Positions 16,761 to 26,760 of a stretch of 64,000 bases of DNA are shown one piece after another. How positions within the stretch are numbered: the stretch's first letter is position 1; each line of letters starts with the position of its first letter. The DNA lies in contig NZ_LZLJ01000093.1 of the NCBI RefSeq assembly GCF_001668625.1, positions 186,001 through 250,000 of the forward strand. The letters are read 5' to 3'. The stretch is from Mycobacterium sp. 1274756.6 (GTDB taxonomy: Bacteria > Actinomycetota > Actinomycetes > Mycobacteriales > Mycobacteriaceae). The notes beneath the pieces were generated by a model. The model ran no database searches. It was not told the origin of the DNA and worked only from the letters and a program-made list of their open reading frames with translations. A program made the position numbers and the translations under genes.

Positions 16761-16796
16761 ACGCGGCAGCGCGCTTCCCCCGGCGTGCTGCCGCGT
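16761..16796 (+). terminator. Strong hairpin after the Esx pair
   Basis: Stem ACGCGGCAGCGCGC (16761-16774) pairs with GCGTGCTGCCGCGT (16783-16796) with one G-U wobble around an 8-nt loop. No U run follows, as in many mycobacterial terminators. It separates the ESX cluster from kdpD 28 bp downstream. Confidence 0.7.
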
Positions 16797-16824
16797 TGCG
16801 GTGCGCGGAGAACGACTCCCCCCG

Positions 16825-18699
16825 ATGGATGATGGTGCCGTGAGCGGCTCTCCCCCCGCCCCGACCACCACCCGCGGCGCCGAACGCGTCGTGGTGGCGG
16901 TGACCGGCGGGCCGGAATCGGAGACGTTGATCCGCCGCGGCGCCGAGATCGCCCGGCGTAGCCGCGCTGATCTGCTGGCCGTGCACGTCGTCACCGCGAC
17001 CGGGTCGCCGGGCCCGGCCGAGCTGGGGCAGGTGCGGGACGCGGCGAACCGGCTGGGCGCCTCCATGCACGACATCGTCGACGACGACGTCGTCGCCGCC
17101 GTGCTGAGCTTCGCCCACCGGGTCGCCGCCACCCAGCTGGTGATCGGCACCTCGCGCCGCTCCCGGTGGGAACGGCTGCTCCGCGAAGGGATCGGGGCCG
17201 CGGTGCTGCAGCGCGGCGGCACCCTCGACGTGCACATGGTCACCCACGGCGAATCCCGGCGGGGCCTGCACTGGCCGTCGACGCTGTCCCGGCGTCGCCA
17301 CCTCTCGGCCTGGCTGGCCGCGGTGGTGGTGCCGTCCTTCGTGTGCGCGCTCATCCTGACCGACCTCGACCGGGTGCTCGGTGTGGGCGGCAAGACGGCG
17401 CTGTTCTTCGTCGGTGTGCTCATCGTGGGCCTGGCCGGCGGGATCGCGCCCGCACTGGTTTCCGCGGTGCTCTCCAGCTTGCTGCTGAATTACTTCCTCA
17501 CCGACCCCCGCGGCAGTTTCACCATCGCCGAACCCGACGCGGTGGTCACCGAGATGGTGCTGCTGGTGGTGGCGGCCGCCGTCGCCATCCTGGTCGACGG
17601 GGCCGCGCGCCGCTCCCGCGATGCCGGCCGGGCGACGCGCGAGGCCAGCCTGCTCACGCTGTTCGCCGGTTCGGTACTGCGCGGGGCGGATCTTGAGACG
17701 CTGCTGGACCGGGTGCGGGAGGCCTACACCCAACGGGCCATGAGCATGCTGCGGCAGCGCTCGGGTGAGGCCCACCTGGTCGCCGGTGTCGGCGTCGACC
17801 CGCCTGCCTCGATCGACGCGGCCGACACCGTGATCCCGGTCGGCGACGACGAGTTCTGGTTGCTGCTGTCCGGCCATCGGCTCGATTCCCGCGACCGCCG
17901 GGTGCTCAGCGCGGTCGCCAACCAGGCGGCCGGCCTGGTCCGGCAACGTGAGCTGCGTGCGGCGGCCAGCCGCGCCGAGGCCCTCGCCGAGGCCGACAAC
18001 CTGCGCCGGGCGCTGCTGTCGGCGGTCAGCCATGACCTGCGCACCCCGTTGGCCGCCGCCAAGGCCGCCTCGTCGAGCCTGCGGGTCGCCGACGACGTCG
18101 GCTTCTCCCCCGCCGACACCGCCGAACTGCTGGCCACCGTTGACGAATCCATCGACCAGTTGACCGCGCTGGTGGGCAACCTGCTCGATTCCTCGCGGCT
18201 GGCCGCCGGCGTGGTGCGGCCCACCTTGAGCCCGGTGTATCTGGAGGAGACGGTGCAGCGAGCGCTGGTCAGTATCGGCAAGGGCGCCACCGGGTTCGCG
18301 CGCCCCGGCGTGGACCGGGTGGCGGTCAGCGGCGGTGACGTGGTGGTGCTGGCCGACTCGGGTCTGCTCGAGCGGGTGCTGGCCAACCTGGTCGACAACG
18401 CGCTGCGCTACGCGCCGGACAGCACCGTGCGGCTCACCGCAACCGCGGCCGGCGACCGGGTGCGCATCGCCGTCGTCGACGACGGCCCCGGCATCAGCCC
18501 GGACGCCGAACAGCAGATCTTCGGCGCGTTCCAACGGCTCGGCGACCGCGACAATACTTCCGGGGTGGGATTGGGACTATCGGTGGCGCGCGGGTTCGTC
18601 GAGGCGATGGGCGGCACCATCACCGCTACCGCCACCCCGGGCGGCGGGCTCACCGTCGTCGTGGAGTTGGCTGCGCCACCGGAAGGCGGTATCGGATGA
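16825..18699 (+). CDS. kdpD: KdpD sensor kinase lacking the N-terminal sensor domain
   Basis: About 624 residues against ~860 for full KdpD. It begins at the universal-stress-like domain (RVVVAVTGGPESETL, then VIGTSRRSRWERLL). The four-helix DUF4118 membrane segment, GAF-like region, HisKA with His403 (SHDLRTPLAA) and HATPase (NLVDNALRYAPD, DDGPGIS, GVGLGLSVA) follow. The ~210-residue KdpD domain with its Walker A motif is missing; only 76 bp separate this gene from the Esx pair. kdpFABC is not in the window. The kinase core looks intact and kdpE overlaps by four bases. Start uncertain (ATG 16825 or GTG 16840). Confidence 0.9.
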   Translation: MDDGAVSGSPPAPTTTRGAERVVVAVTGGPESETLIRRGAEIARRSRADLLAVHVVTATGSPGPAELGQVRDAANRLGASMHDIVDDDVVAAVLSFAHRVAATQLVIGTSRRSRWERLLREGIGAAVLQRGGTLDVHMVTHGESRRGLHWPSTLSRRRHLSAWLAAVVVPSFVCALILTDLDRVLGVGGKTALFFVGVLIVGLAGGIAPALVSAVLSSLLLNYFLTDPRGSFTIAEPDAVVTEMVLLVVAAAVAILVDGAARRSRDAGRATREASLLTLFAGSVLRGADLETLLDRVREAYTQRAMSMLRQRSGEAHLVAGVGVDPPASIDAADTVIPVGDDEFWLLLSGHRLDSRDRRVLSAVANQAAGLVRQRELRAAASRAEALAEADNLRRALLSAVSHDLRTPLAAAKAASSSLRVADDVGFSPADTAELLATVDESIDQLTALVGNLLDSSRLAAGVVRPTLSPVYLEETVQRALVSIGKGATGFARPGVDRVAVSGGDVVVLADSGLLERVLANLVDNALRYAPDSTVRLTATAAGDRVRIAVVDDGPGISPDAEQQIFGAFQRLGDRDNTSGVGLGLSVARGFVEAMGGTITATATPGGGLTVVVELAAPPEGGIG

Positions 18700-19376
18700 C
18701 GAAGGTGCTGGTGATCGACGACGAGCCGCAGATCCTGCGGGCGCTGCGGATCAACCTGACCGCGCGCGGCTACGACGTCGTCATCGCCGCCACCGGCGCC
18801 GAAGCGCTGCGCGCCGCCGCCGACCACACCCCCGACGTGGTGATCCTCGACCTGGGCCTGCCGGACCTGTCGGGCATCGAGGTGCTCGCCGGGCTGCGCG
18901 GCTGGCTGAGCGCACCGGTGATCGTGTTGTCGGCGCGGACCGACTCCTCGGACAAGGTCGCCGCCCTCGACGCGGGCGCCGACGACTACGTCACCAAGCC
19001 GTTCGGGATGGATGAGTTCCTGGCCCGGTTGCGCGCCGCGGTGCGCCGCGCCGCCACCACCACCGAGGTCAGCGAGCCCACGGTGGAAACCGCCTCGTTC
19101 ACCGTGGATCTGGCCGCCAAGAAGGTGACCAAAGACGGCGCGGAAGTACACCTGACCCCCACCGAGTGGGGCATGTTGGAGGTGTTGGTGCGTAACCGCG
19201 GCAAGCTGGTCAGCCGCGAGCAGTTGCTGCGGGAGGTCTGGGGTCCCAGTTATGCCACCGAAACCCACTATCTGCGGGTCTATCTGGCTCAGCTGCGGCG
19301 CAAACTGGAGCACGACCCGTCTCATCCCCGCCACCTGCTGACCGAGGCCGGCATGGGATACCGCTTCGAGGCGTAG
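18696..19376 (+). CDS. kdpE: KdpE response regulator
   Basis: A 226-residue OmpR-type regulator. The receiver domain has DD at 8-9, phospho-acceptor Asp52 (VVILDLGLPD) and Lys in VTKPFG; the C-terminal winged helix ends LLTEAGMGYRFEA, typical of KdpE. ATGA overlap with kdpD shows translational coupling. KdpE normally activates kdpFABC under potassium limitation; with those genes absent here, its targets are unclear. Confidence 0.95.
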   Translation: MTKVLVIDDEPQILRALRINLTARGYDVVIAATGAEALRAAADHTPDVVILDLGLPDLSGIEVLAGLRGWLSAPVIVLSARTDSSDKVAALDAGADDYVTKPFGMDEFLARLRAAVRRAATTTEVSEPTVETASFTVDLAAKKVTKDGAEVHLTPTEWGMLEVLVRNRGKLVSREQLLREVWGPSYATETHYLRVYLAQLRRKLEHDPSHPRHLLTEAGMGYRFEA

Positions 19377-19384
19377 CCGACCGG

Positions 19385-20929
19385 TCAGCCCGGCGGGGGT
19401 TTGTCGCCGTCCGCGCCGGGCGCGGCCTGATCGGTCCGTTCCACGTTGCGGGCGCGTTCGGCGGCGATCGACCCGGCCCGGTCCTGGGCGCGGGTGCGCC
19501 TGCGGATCGGCATCATCAGGGTGCGCCGGGCATCGCGGGGCACCGTGACCTGTGCGGTGGGCGCCACCCCGGTGGACAGACACAGTCCCGGGAAGAGTGC
19601 CGCACTGCCCGGCCGGGTGATGTAGCGGTGACCGGTCGGCGAAGTCCACACGATCGTGCCGTCAGGCTGCTGAACGTCGCGCCATCCGCTCCAGAAAGTC
19701 TTGAGCAGGTGATGTTTTCGGCACAGGCAACGCAAATTCGACGGGTGGGTGGCCCCTGACGGGTAGGCCACCGCGTGGTCGATGTCGCAGTAGACGGCCG
19801 GGCGGTCACAGCCCGGGAACCGGCAGGTCAAATCACGGCACCGGATGAACGCTGCCAGCGCCGCACTGGGCCGGTACCGAAGCTCCGCCGGGGCGCCGAC
19901 GGGCGGCGCCAGCGGCTTGACCGCCGCGCCGCGGTTGATCAGCTCGGCCACCGCCGACGCCGGGATGCTGGCGCCGCCGACGATCGTCGCCGGCGAGGTC
20001 ACCGCGGGCGGGTCGGGCTCGCGCCTGACGGCCAGCCAATCGCCCAGCGTCATGTCCGGGGTACGCCGGTCTACCGGCTCCTCGCCGTTGATGTGCGGGT
20101 CGGATCGAGCGTTCAGCGCGGCGCTCTCGGCCACCACGTGGATCACGACGCCGGAGTCCGCCGCGGGGGCGGCCGCCGGGCAGTCGGTGCGTCCGCACCG
20201 GCAGACCAGCGCAGTGCCGGCCGCGAGCGCACCGAGCGCATCGGCGCGGCGCTGTGCCAGTGTCCGGGGGTCGTCGACGCAGACCGCGCGGGCCATCTGG
20301 GTCAACCGCTGGTCCAGGGCGGCGGCGTCGGTGGCGAACAACCGTCCCCACAGCGGCGTGACACCCGACCGGGTCTCGGTGCCGTTGACCACCACGGTTC
20401 GGCCACGAGCCTCGGCCCGGCTCTTGCGCAACGCGGCCGGGTCGTGCCGCTCGATCAGTGCTTCGATGACGGTCGCGGCCTTGGCTGCCGACAACGGCGC
20501 CAGCCGGGTGGCCAGCGCGGCCAACTCCGTGTCCACGACCGCCACGATGGCGGGGTCCTCGATCAAGGTGGTGTGCCAGGCGATGGTGGAGGCCAACCGG
20601 GCGCTGATGGCGCCGTCGAGGAAGAGTTTGCCCACCGCCGGGATCCGGTTGCGCAGCGCGATGGCCAGGTACAGCTGGTTCGACGCCATGCGATGGCTGG
20701 TGTTCGATGCCGCGGCGACCTCGGCCGCGGTGGCGTCCCAACAGTCACAGGCCCACCGGCCGGCTTCTGGGGGACGGTCGGAGCGGCGCGCCACCAGTTC
20801 GGCGATCGCGTCGAGCCGCCGGGCCGCGGCCGCCGACTCGATCCGGGCCCACCCGGCGACCGCCTCGATCAGCTCCGCGTCGTCGACGTCGGCCAGCGGC
20901 TCCGGGGTCGGTAACATATCTTCGAACAT
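19385..20929 (-). CDS. 13E12 repeat-family HNH endonuclease (DUF222)
   Basis: A 514-residue protein with the DUF222 helical region and an HNH domain at about 367-408: CRFPGCDRPAVYCDIDHAV, then NLRCLCRKHHLLK, with four Cys for zinc and the HH pair of the nuclease core. The ATG at 20929 is chosen because a TANNNT hexamer lies seven bases upstream and a LexA box overlaps it; a GTG 30 bp further up is open but less convincing. Members of this family are repeated in mycobacterial genomes and several are reported as LexA-controlled. Role unknown. Confidence 0.88.
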   Translation of the reverse strand: MFEDMLPTPEPLADVDDAELIEAVAGWARIESAAAARRLDAIAELVARRSDRPPEAGRWACDCWDATAAEVAAASNTSHRMASNQLYLAIALRNRIPAVGKLFLDGAISARLASTIAWHTTLIEDPAIVAVVDTELAALATRLAPLSAAKAATVIEALIERHDPAALRKSRAEARGRTVVVNGTETRSGVTPLWGRLFATDAAALDQRLTQMARAVCVDDPRTLAQRRADALGALAAGTALVCRCGRTDCPAAAPAADSGVVIHVVAESAALNARSDPHINGEEPVDRRTPDMTLGDWLAVRREPDPPAVTSPATIVGGASIPASAVAELINRGAAVKPLAPPVGAPAELRYRPSAALAAFIRCRDLTCRFPGCDRPAVYCDIDHAVAYPSGATHPSNLRCLCRKHHLLKTFWSGWRDVQQPDGTIVWTSPTGHRYITRPGSAALFPGLCLSTGVAPTAQVTVPRDARRTLMMPIRRRTRAQDRAGSIAAERARNVERTDQAAPGADGDKPPPG

Positions 20930-20942
20930 ACGTTCGATCGTA
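20922..20942 (-). promoter_or_regulatory. LexA SOS box and leaderless promoter of the HNH gene
   Basis: TCGAACATACGTTCGA (20922-20937) is a perfect match to the mycobacterial LexA consensus TCGAAC-N4-GTTCGA. On the gene strand the -10 TACGAT (20942-20937) is followed by seven bases and the ATG. LexA bound here would cover the transcription start. Confidence 0.8.
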
Positions 20943-20992
20943 CTCCGCGCGGCCGACACGCGCCATCGCCGGAGCGGCGATCATGAATGAAG

Positions 20993-21021
20993 CCGCGACC
21001 GGGGATAACTCCCGGTCGCGG
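20993..21021 (-). terminator. Perfect hairpin after the SRPBCC gene
   Basis: Eleven-base arms CCGCGACCGGG and CCCGGTCGCGG around a seven-base loop lie 18 bp past the SRPBCC stop and before the HNH promoter. The position suits termination of the minus-strand transcript. No U run. Confidence 0.65.
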
Positions 21022-21038
21022 CAGGCGCGTCACAGCGG

Positions 21039-21476
21039 TCAGCCGGGCCCGTATTCGATGTGGTGGCGCAGCTGCTGCAGCCCGGCCTCCATGTTGCGGG
21101 CCAGGATGCCGCGGGCGAGCTGCCCGGTGAGCCATCCGGTGACCCGCCCGGAGAAGTGCACCTGCATCGTCATGGTGACCGTCGCGCCGTCCCCGTTCGG
21201 ACTCACCTCGATGCGCGCCCGCTGGCGGGTGCCGCGCAGCGACTGCCAGATCAGCGCGTCCGTCGACAGCGGCGAGACCCGGACCCGCCCGCCCACGAGG
21301 ATGGAGCCGACGTTGAGGTAGAGGTCCCACTGCTCGCTGCCGTCGCGGTGGCGGCTGATGAAATCGAACCGGCCGAAGCTGCCCATGATCGGGAAGACCA
21401 CCGACGGATCGGTGGCCACCTTGGTCACCTCCGCCGCTGGTGCCTGCACCCGCACCGCGCGGACGACGGTGGCCAT
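21039..21476 (-). CDS. SRPBCC (polyketide cyclase/START-like) family protein
   Basis: A 145-residue protein with the SRPBCC pattern: an N-terminal strand VVRAVRVQAPAAEV, the central EQWDLYLNVG and VRVSPLSTDALIWQS strands, and a C-terminal helix ending GLQQLRHHIEYGPG. Such folds bind lipids or other hydrophobic ligands. The ATG overlaps the upstream acyltransferase stop (TGATG), so the pair is coupled. A lipid-binding helper for the acyltransferase is a reasonable guess only. Confidence 0.75.
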   Translation of the reverse strand: MATVVRAVRVQAPAAEVTKVATDPSVVFPIMGSFGRFDFISRHRDGSEQWDLYLNVGSILVGGRVRVSPLSTDALIWQSLRGTRQRARIEVSPNGDGATVTMTMQVHFSGRVTGWLTGQLARGILARNMEAGLQQLRHHIEYGPG

Positions 21477-22300
21477 CAGCCGAACACCGGGAGGACGGTC
21501 TTGGCGGCCAGACTCGACAGGGCCACCTGCATGGTGGAGGCCACATAGCCGTAGGCCTCGTCCCAGTCCGGCTCGTCGCCGAACCGCTCCCGCAGGTCGA
21601 TCGGGGGCAGCACCTCGATGCGGATCTTGGCCGGGAACGGCACGTGCGGCAGATCCCCGGGCAGCAGCCCCCACGGGAAGCTCAGACTCAGCGGCACCGA
21701 TTTGACCCGCAGCAGCTTGTCGAAGCGCAGCAGCCGCGCGGTCTTGCGACCGTCGTTGAGCACGAAGAACGTCTCCTGCCCGCCGACCGCGACCACCGGC
21801 ACGATCTTGACCCCGGCGCTGTGCGCCAGTTTCAAAAAGCCCTGCCTGCCGTCGAACATGATCTTGTTGCGGTCGCGCCAGCGGCGCAGCGCGTCGACGT
21901 CCCCGCCCGGGTAGACCAGCACGTTGGCGCCGGCGGACAGCAGGTTGGCCGCGGTTTTCGGCCGGGCCAGCACGATCCCCATCTTGCGGGCGATCGAACC
22001 CATCCACGGGGTGCGCACCACGATGTCGTGCGCCAACGCCGCCAGCGGCCTGCCCTCGACGGTGAAGAACGTGTGGTAGGCCAGCGCGAACACGAAGGTG
22101 TCCGGCGACATCGAGCCGCCACTGTGGTTGCCGACGAACAGCACCGGTTCGTCGGGAACGTTCTCAAACCCGCTGACCTCGGCCCGGAAGTACATCCGCG
22201 CCCACAGCCAGAAACGCGGCAGCATCTTGCGGATGAACTCCGGATCCCGCCCCTCGAGTTCCTCCGCCAGCGGCGACCAATCATCTTGCGGCCCAGCCAC
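21476..22300 (-). CDS. Lysophospholipid-acyltransferase-like (PlsC/MGAT type) protein
   Basis: A 274-residue acyltransferase-fold protein. FVGNHSGGSMSPD at 56-67 stands for the His-Asp acyl-transfer motif in the looser spacing seen in MGAT-like members, and NVLVYPGGDVDALRR is the typical downstream block that binds the glycerol phosphate or similar acceptor. It probably adds an acyl chain to a lipid at the membrane inner face. It forms a two-gene unit with the SRPBCC gene between kdpE/HNH and ppx; I do not recall a counterpart at this place in M. tuberculosis. Confidence 0.78.
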   Translation of the reverse strand: MAGPQDDWSPLAEELEGRDPEFIRKMLPRFWLWARMYFRAEVSGFENVPDEPVLFVGNHSGGSMSPDTFVFALAYHTFFTVEGRPLAALAHDIVVRTPWMGSIARKMGIVLARPKTAANLLSAGANVLVYPGGDVDALRRWRDRNKIMFDGRQGFLKLAHSAGVKIVPVVAVGGQETFFVLNDGRKTARLLRFDKLLRVKSVPLSLSFPWGLLPGDLPHVPFPAKIRIEVLPPIDLRERFGDEPDWDEAYGYVASTMQVALSSLAAKTVLPVFG

Positions 22301-22385
22301 GACCGTTCCCCTCTCCCGACCGGATATCGGTGCGCCGACCCGGTTCGTATGACCTTCCCACGGCCGCCGCGACGGCGGGGCGGGT

Positions 22386-23339
22386 TCAGTCGATTAACGA
22401 CAAGGCTATGCCGTCGAGGATGTCACGCTCGCTGACGGTCAGTTCGGCGATGCCGGCCCGCTCGGCCAGCAGCTCGGCCAGCTCGTCGACGACGATCGCG
22501 CCGCCGCCGATCACGTCGACCCGCCCGGCGTGCATCGGCCCCAGCGCCGCCCGCTCCGCCCGGGTCATCGCCAGCAGCCGCCCGCAGACCTCCGCCAGCT
22601 CGGCACGGCCCACCGTCGACAGGTGGATGGCGGCCGGGTCGTAGGCCGGCAGCTCGTGGGCGACGGCGGCGAGGGTCGTCATCGTCCCGGCCACCCCCAC
22701 CCAGGTGCGGGCCCGCTCGACCGGCACCGTGCGCACCGCCGCCCGCAGCTGGTCGCGGACCACGGCGCGGGCGGCGCTGACCTCGGCGGCGGTCGGCGGG
22801 TCGCTGTGCAGACAGCGTTCGGTCAGCCGCACACAGCCCATGTCGGTGGAGAAGGCGGCGGTCACCCCGTCGTCGTCGCCGAGCACCAGCTCGGTGGAGC
22901 CGCCGCCGAGGTCGACGACGAGAAACGGGGCGGCGGCCGCGTCCAGCTCCCCCACCGCGCCGGCGAAAGACAGCGCGGCCTCCTCGGACCCGGTGATCAC
23001 CTCGGCCACCGCGCCGGGCACCACCGCGCCGAGCACTTCGGCGGTCATCGCGAAGAACTCCGCCCGGTTGCCCACGTCCCGCGCGGCCGAGGTGGCCACC
23101 ATCCGCACCCGCGCCACCGCGTGCTCGGCCAGCAACCGGGCATAGTCGTCCAGGGCGGCCCGGGTGCGTTCGAGGGCCTCCGGGGCGAAGCGGCCGGTGG
23201 CGTCGACACCCTGGCCCAGCCGCACGATCCGCATCTCCCGGTGCCGCTCGCGCAGGGCGCCACCGTCCGGTTCGGCGATGAGCAGCCGGATCGAGTTGGT
23301 GCCGCAGTCGATGGCCGCGACCGGCCCCGTCGCGCTCAC
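22386..23339 (-). CDS. ppx: Ppx/GppA phosphatase family protein (Rv1026-like)
   Basis: A 317-residue single-core Ppx/GppA protein: AAIDCGTNSIRLL (phosphate 1 loop), VVDLGGGSTEL (phosphate 2 loop) and GVAGTMTTLAAV. The longer C-terminal HD domain of E. coli Ppx is absent. Family members hydrolyse polyphosphate or pppGpp; Rv1026 is reported as an exopolyphosphatase. The GTG overlaps the DUF501 stop by four bases, the last gene of the eno-divIC-DUF501-ppx run. Confidence 0.92.
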   Translation of the reverse strand: MSATGPVAAIDCGTNSIRLLIAEPDGGALRERHREMRIVRLGQGVDATGRFAPEALERTRAALDDYARLLAEHAVARVRMVATSAARDVGNRAEFFAMTAEVLGAVVPGAVAEVITGSEEAALSFAGAVGELDAAAAPFLVVDLGGGSTELVLGDDDGVTAAFSTDMGCVRLTERCLHSDPPTAAEVSAARAVVRDQLRAAVRTVPVERARTWVGVAGTMTTLAAVAHELPAYDPAAIHLSTVGRAELAEVCGRLLAMTRAERAALGPMHAGRVDVIGGGAIVVDELAELLAERAGIAELTVSERDILDGIALSLID

Positions 23340-23827
23340 CGCCACTGCTCCGGGACCAGGATTCCGGCCAGCGCCGGGTCGTCGGCGAGCAACCGCAGCG
23401 CCTCGTCGCCCAGCGGGTTGACGCCGCGGCCGACGGCCAGCGAGTGCGCGATCAGCACGTGCAGGCATTTGACCCGTTCCGGCATGCCGCCGGCCGAAGT
23501 GGCGGTGCCCAGCGGTTCGATGGCGTCGCGTTCGGCCAGGTACGACGTGTGCGCGGCCCGGTAGGCGGCGGCCAGCTCGGCGTCGGTGCGCAGCCGCTCG
23601 GTCATCTCGGCCATCACCCCGGCGGATTCCAGCCGGCTGGCCGCGGCGGTGAGCGCCGGATGGGTCAGGTAGTACAGGGTCGGGAACGGGGTGCCGTCGG
23701 GCAGCCGGGGCGCGGTCTTGACCACGGCGGGCTCGCCGTTGGGGCAGCGGTAGGCGACCGCGATCACCCCGCGCGGGGCGCGGCCCAGCTGCGCCGCGAC
23801 GGCGTCGAGGTCGGTGCGCTCAACCAC
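23336..23827 (-). CDS. DUF501 protein (Rv1025-like)
   Basis: A 163-residue DUF501 protein. Conserved blocks include RCPNGEPAVVKTAPRLPDGTP, FPTLYYLTHP and RVKCLHVLIAHSLAVG with a GVNPLGDEAL tail. The family is almost always found between divIC and ppx in actinobacteria, which ties it to division or polyphosphate metabolism, but its action is unknown. It overlaps both neighbours by a few bases. Confidence 0.92.
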   Translation of the reverse strand: MVERTDLDAVAAQLGRAPRGVIAVAYRCPNGEPAVVKTAPRLPDGTPFPTLYYLTHPALTAAASRLESAGVMAEMTERLRTDAELAAAYRAAHTSYLAERDAIEPLGTATSAGGMPERVKCLHVLIAHSLAVGRGVNPLGDEALRLLADDPALAGILVPEQWR

Positions 23828-24470
23828 CGGGCGGCCCCGGGGGTGCGGGCGGCGGGAGCGGCGGCGCCGGTGGCCCCGCCGGCTCCGCGGGGGCCTCGGG
23901 CGGCGGGCCGTGCGGCGCGTCGGCGATGGTGTGCCACAGCGCGGTGTACCACGGGTCGCCGCTGTTCACCGCCTGAGGTTCACCGCCGGGCACCGCGGGC
24001 ACGTCGGCGGTCGGCGGCAACTGCACCTGGTAGGGCACGTCCCCGGGCATGACGAACCCGAGCCGTTCCCGGGCCTGCGCGGCGATGTAGGCCGGGTCGG
24101 CCAGCTTCTCCTTCTGCAGCTGCAGGTCGGCGATCTTCTGGCGCAGCGCGGCCTCCGAGGCCGCCAGCTGATGCATCTCGGTGCGCTGGGCGAAGTAGGT
24201 GCGCACCGGCGGGCCGGTGGTCAGGGTCAGCACGCAGACCACCACGGCCAGCACCGCGGCCCGGCCCGCGGTGAAACCCATCCGCTGCTCGGCGCGCTCC
24301 TCGGCGGCCTCGGCGATGCCCTGTCGGATCGGGTCGGCCGCCGCCGGCGGCTTCGCGCCGGCCTCGGGGCGCACCCGCCGCGGCAGCGCCCGCTGGCGCG
24401 GCCGGTCCCGGGTCTTGTCCCCGCCCCGGGCCGGCCGGGAGGCCGGTGTGCGCCGCTTGGCTTCCGACAT
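23820..24470 (-). CDS. FtsB/DivIC-type septum formation initiator (Rv1024-like)
   Basis: A 216-residue bitopic membrane protein. The N-terminus is basic and cytosolic, one transmembrane helix lies at about 66-86, then a leucine-rich coiled coil follows (LAASEAALRQKIADLQLQKEKL), ending in a Pro-rich tail. ERLGFVMPGDVPY is the typical DivIC/FtsB motif. It would act with FtsL/FtsQ at the septum. It starts 8 bp after the eno stop. Confidence 0.9.
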   Translation of the reverse strand: MSEAKRRTPASRPARGGDKTRDRPRQRALPRRVRPEAGAKPPAAADPIRQGIAEAAEERAEQRMGFTAGRAAVLAVVVCVLTLTTGPPVRTYFAQRTEMHQLAASEAALRQKIADLQLQKEKLADPAYIAAQARERLGFVMPGDVPYQVQLPPTADVPAVPGGEPQAVNSGDPWYTALWHTIADAPHGPPPEAPAEPAGPPAPPLPPPAPPGPPGG

Positions 24471-24478
24471 CTACCCGG

Positions 24479-26582
<2,104 letters not shown>

Positions 26583-26760
26583 AGAACTCCCTCACACCCC
26601 TTCGTCGGGCTCATCGTCCCACGGTCTCCGCTGCCCCTGCCCCGCACGCGAGGGTATAGCGTCCGGCTGGCAATCTGGGTCTCGTGCCGTACCCCCTGCG
26701 ACCAGCAAACCCGCTTCGGGGGTCCGGCCCGGGTGGCTCCGGTCCCGCCCGGAGGTGGCG

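Noticed and set aside
16750-16824. Remnant of the KdpD N-terminal domain
   Set aside because: Only 75 bp are available, filled by a hairpin; no Walker A sequence in any frame.
16168-18534. 788-codon open frame on the minus strand
   Set aside because: Antisense to the Esx pair and kdpD, with no domain and biased composition.
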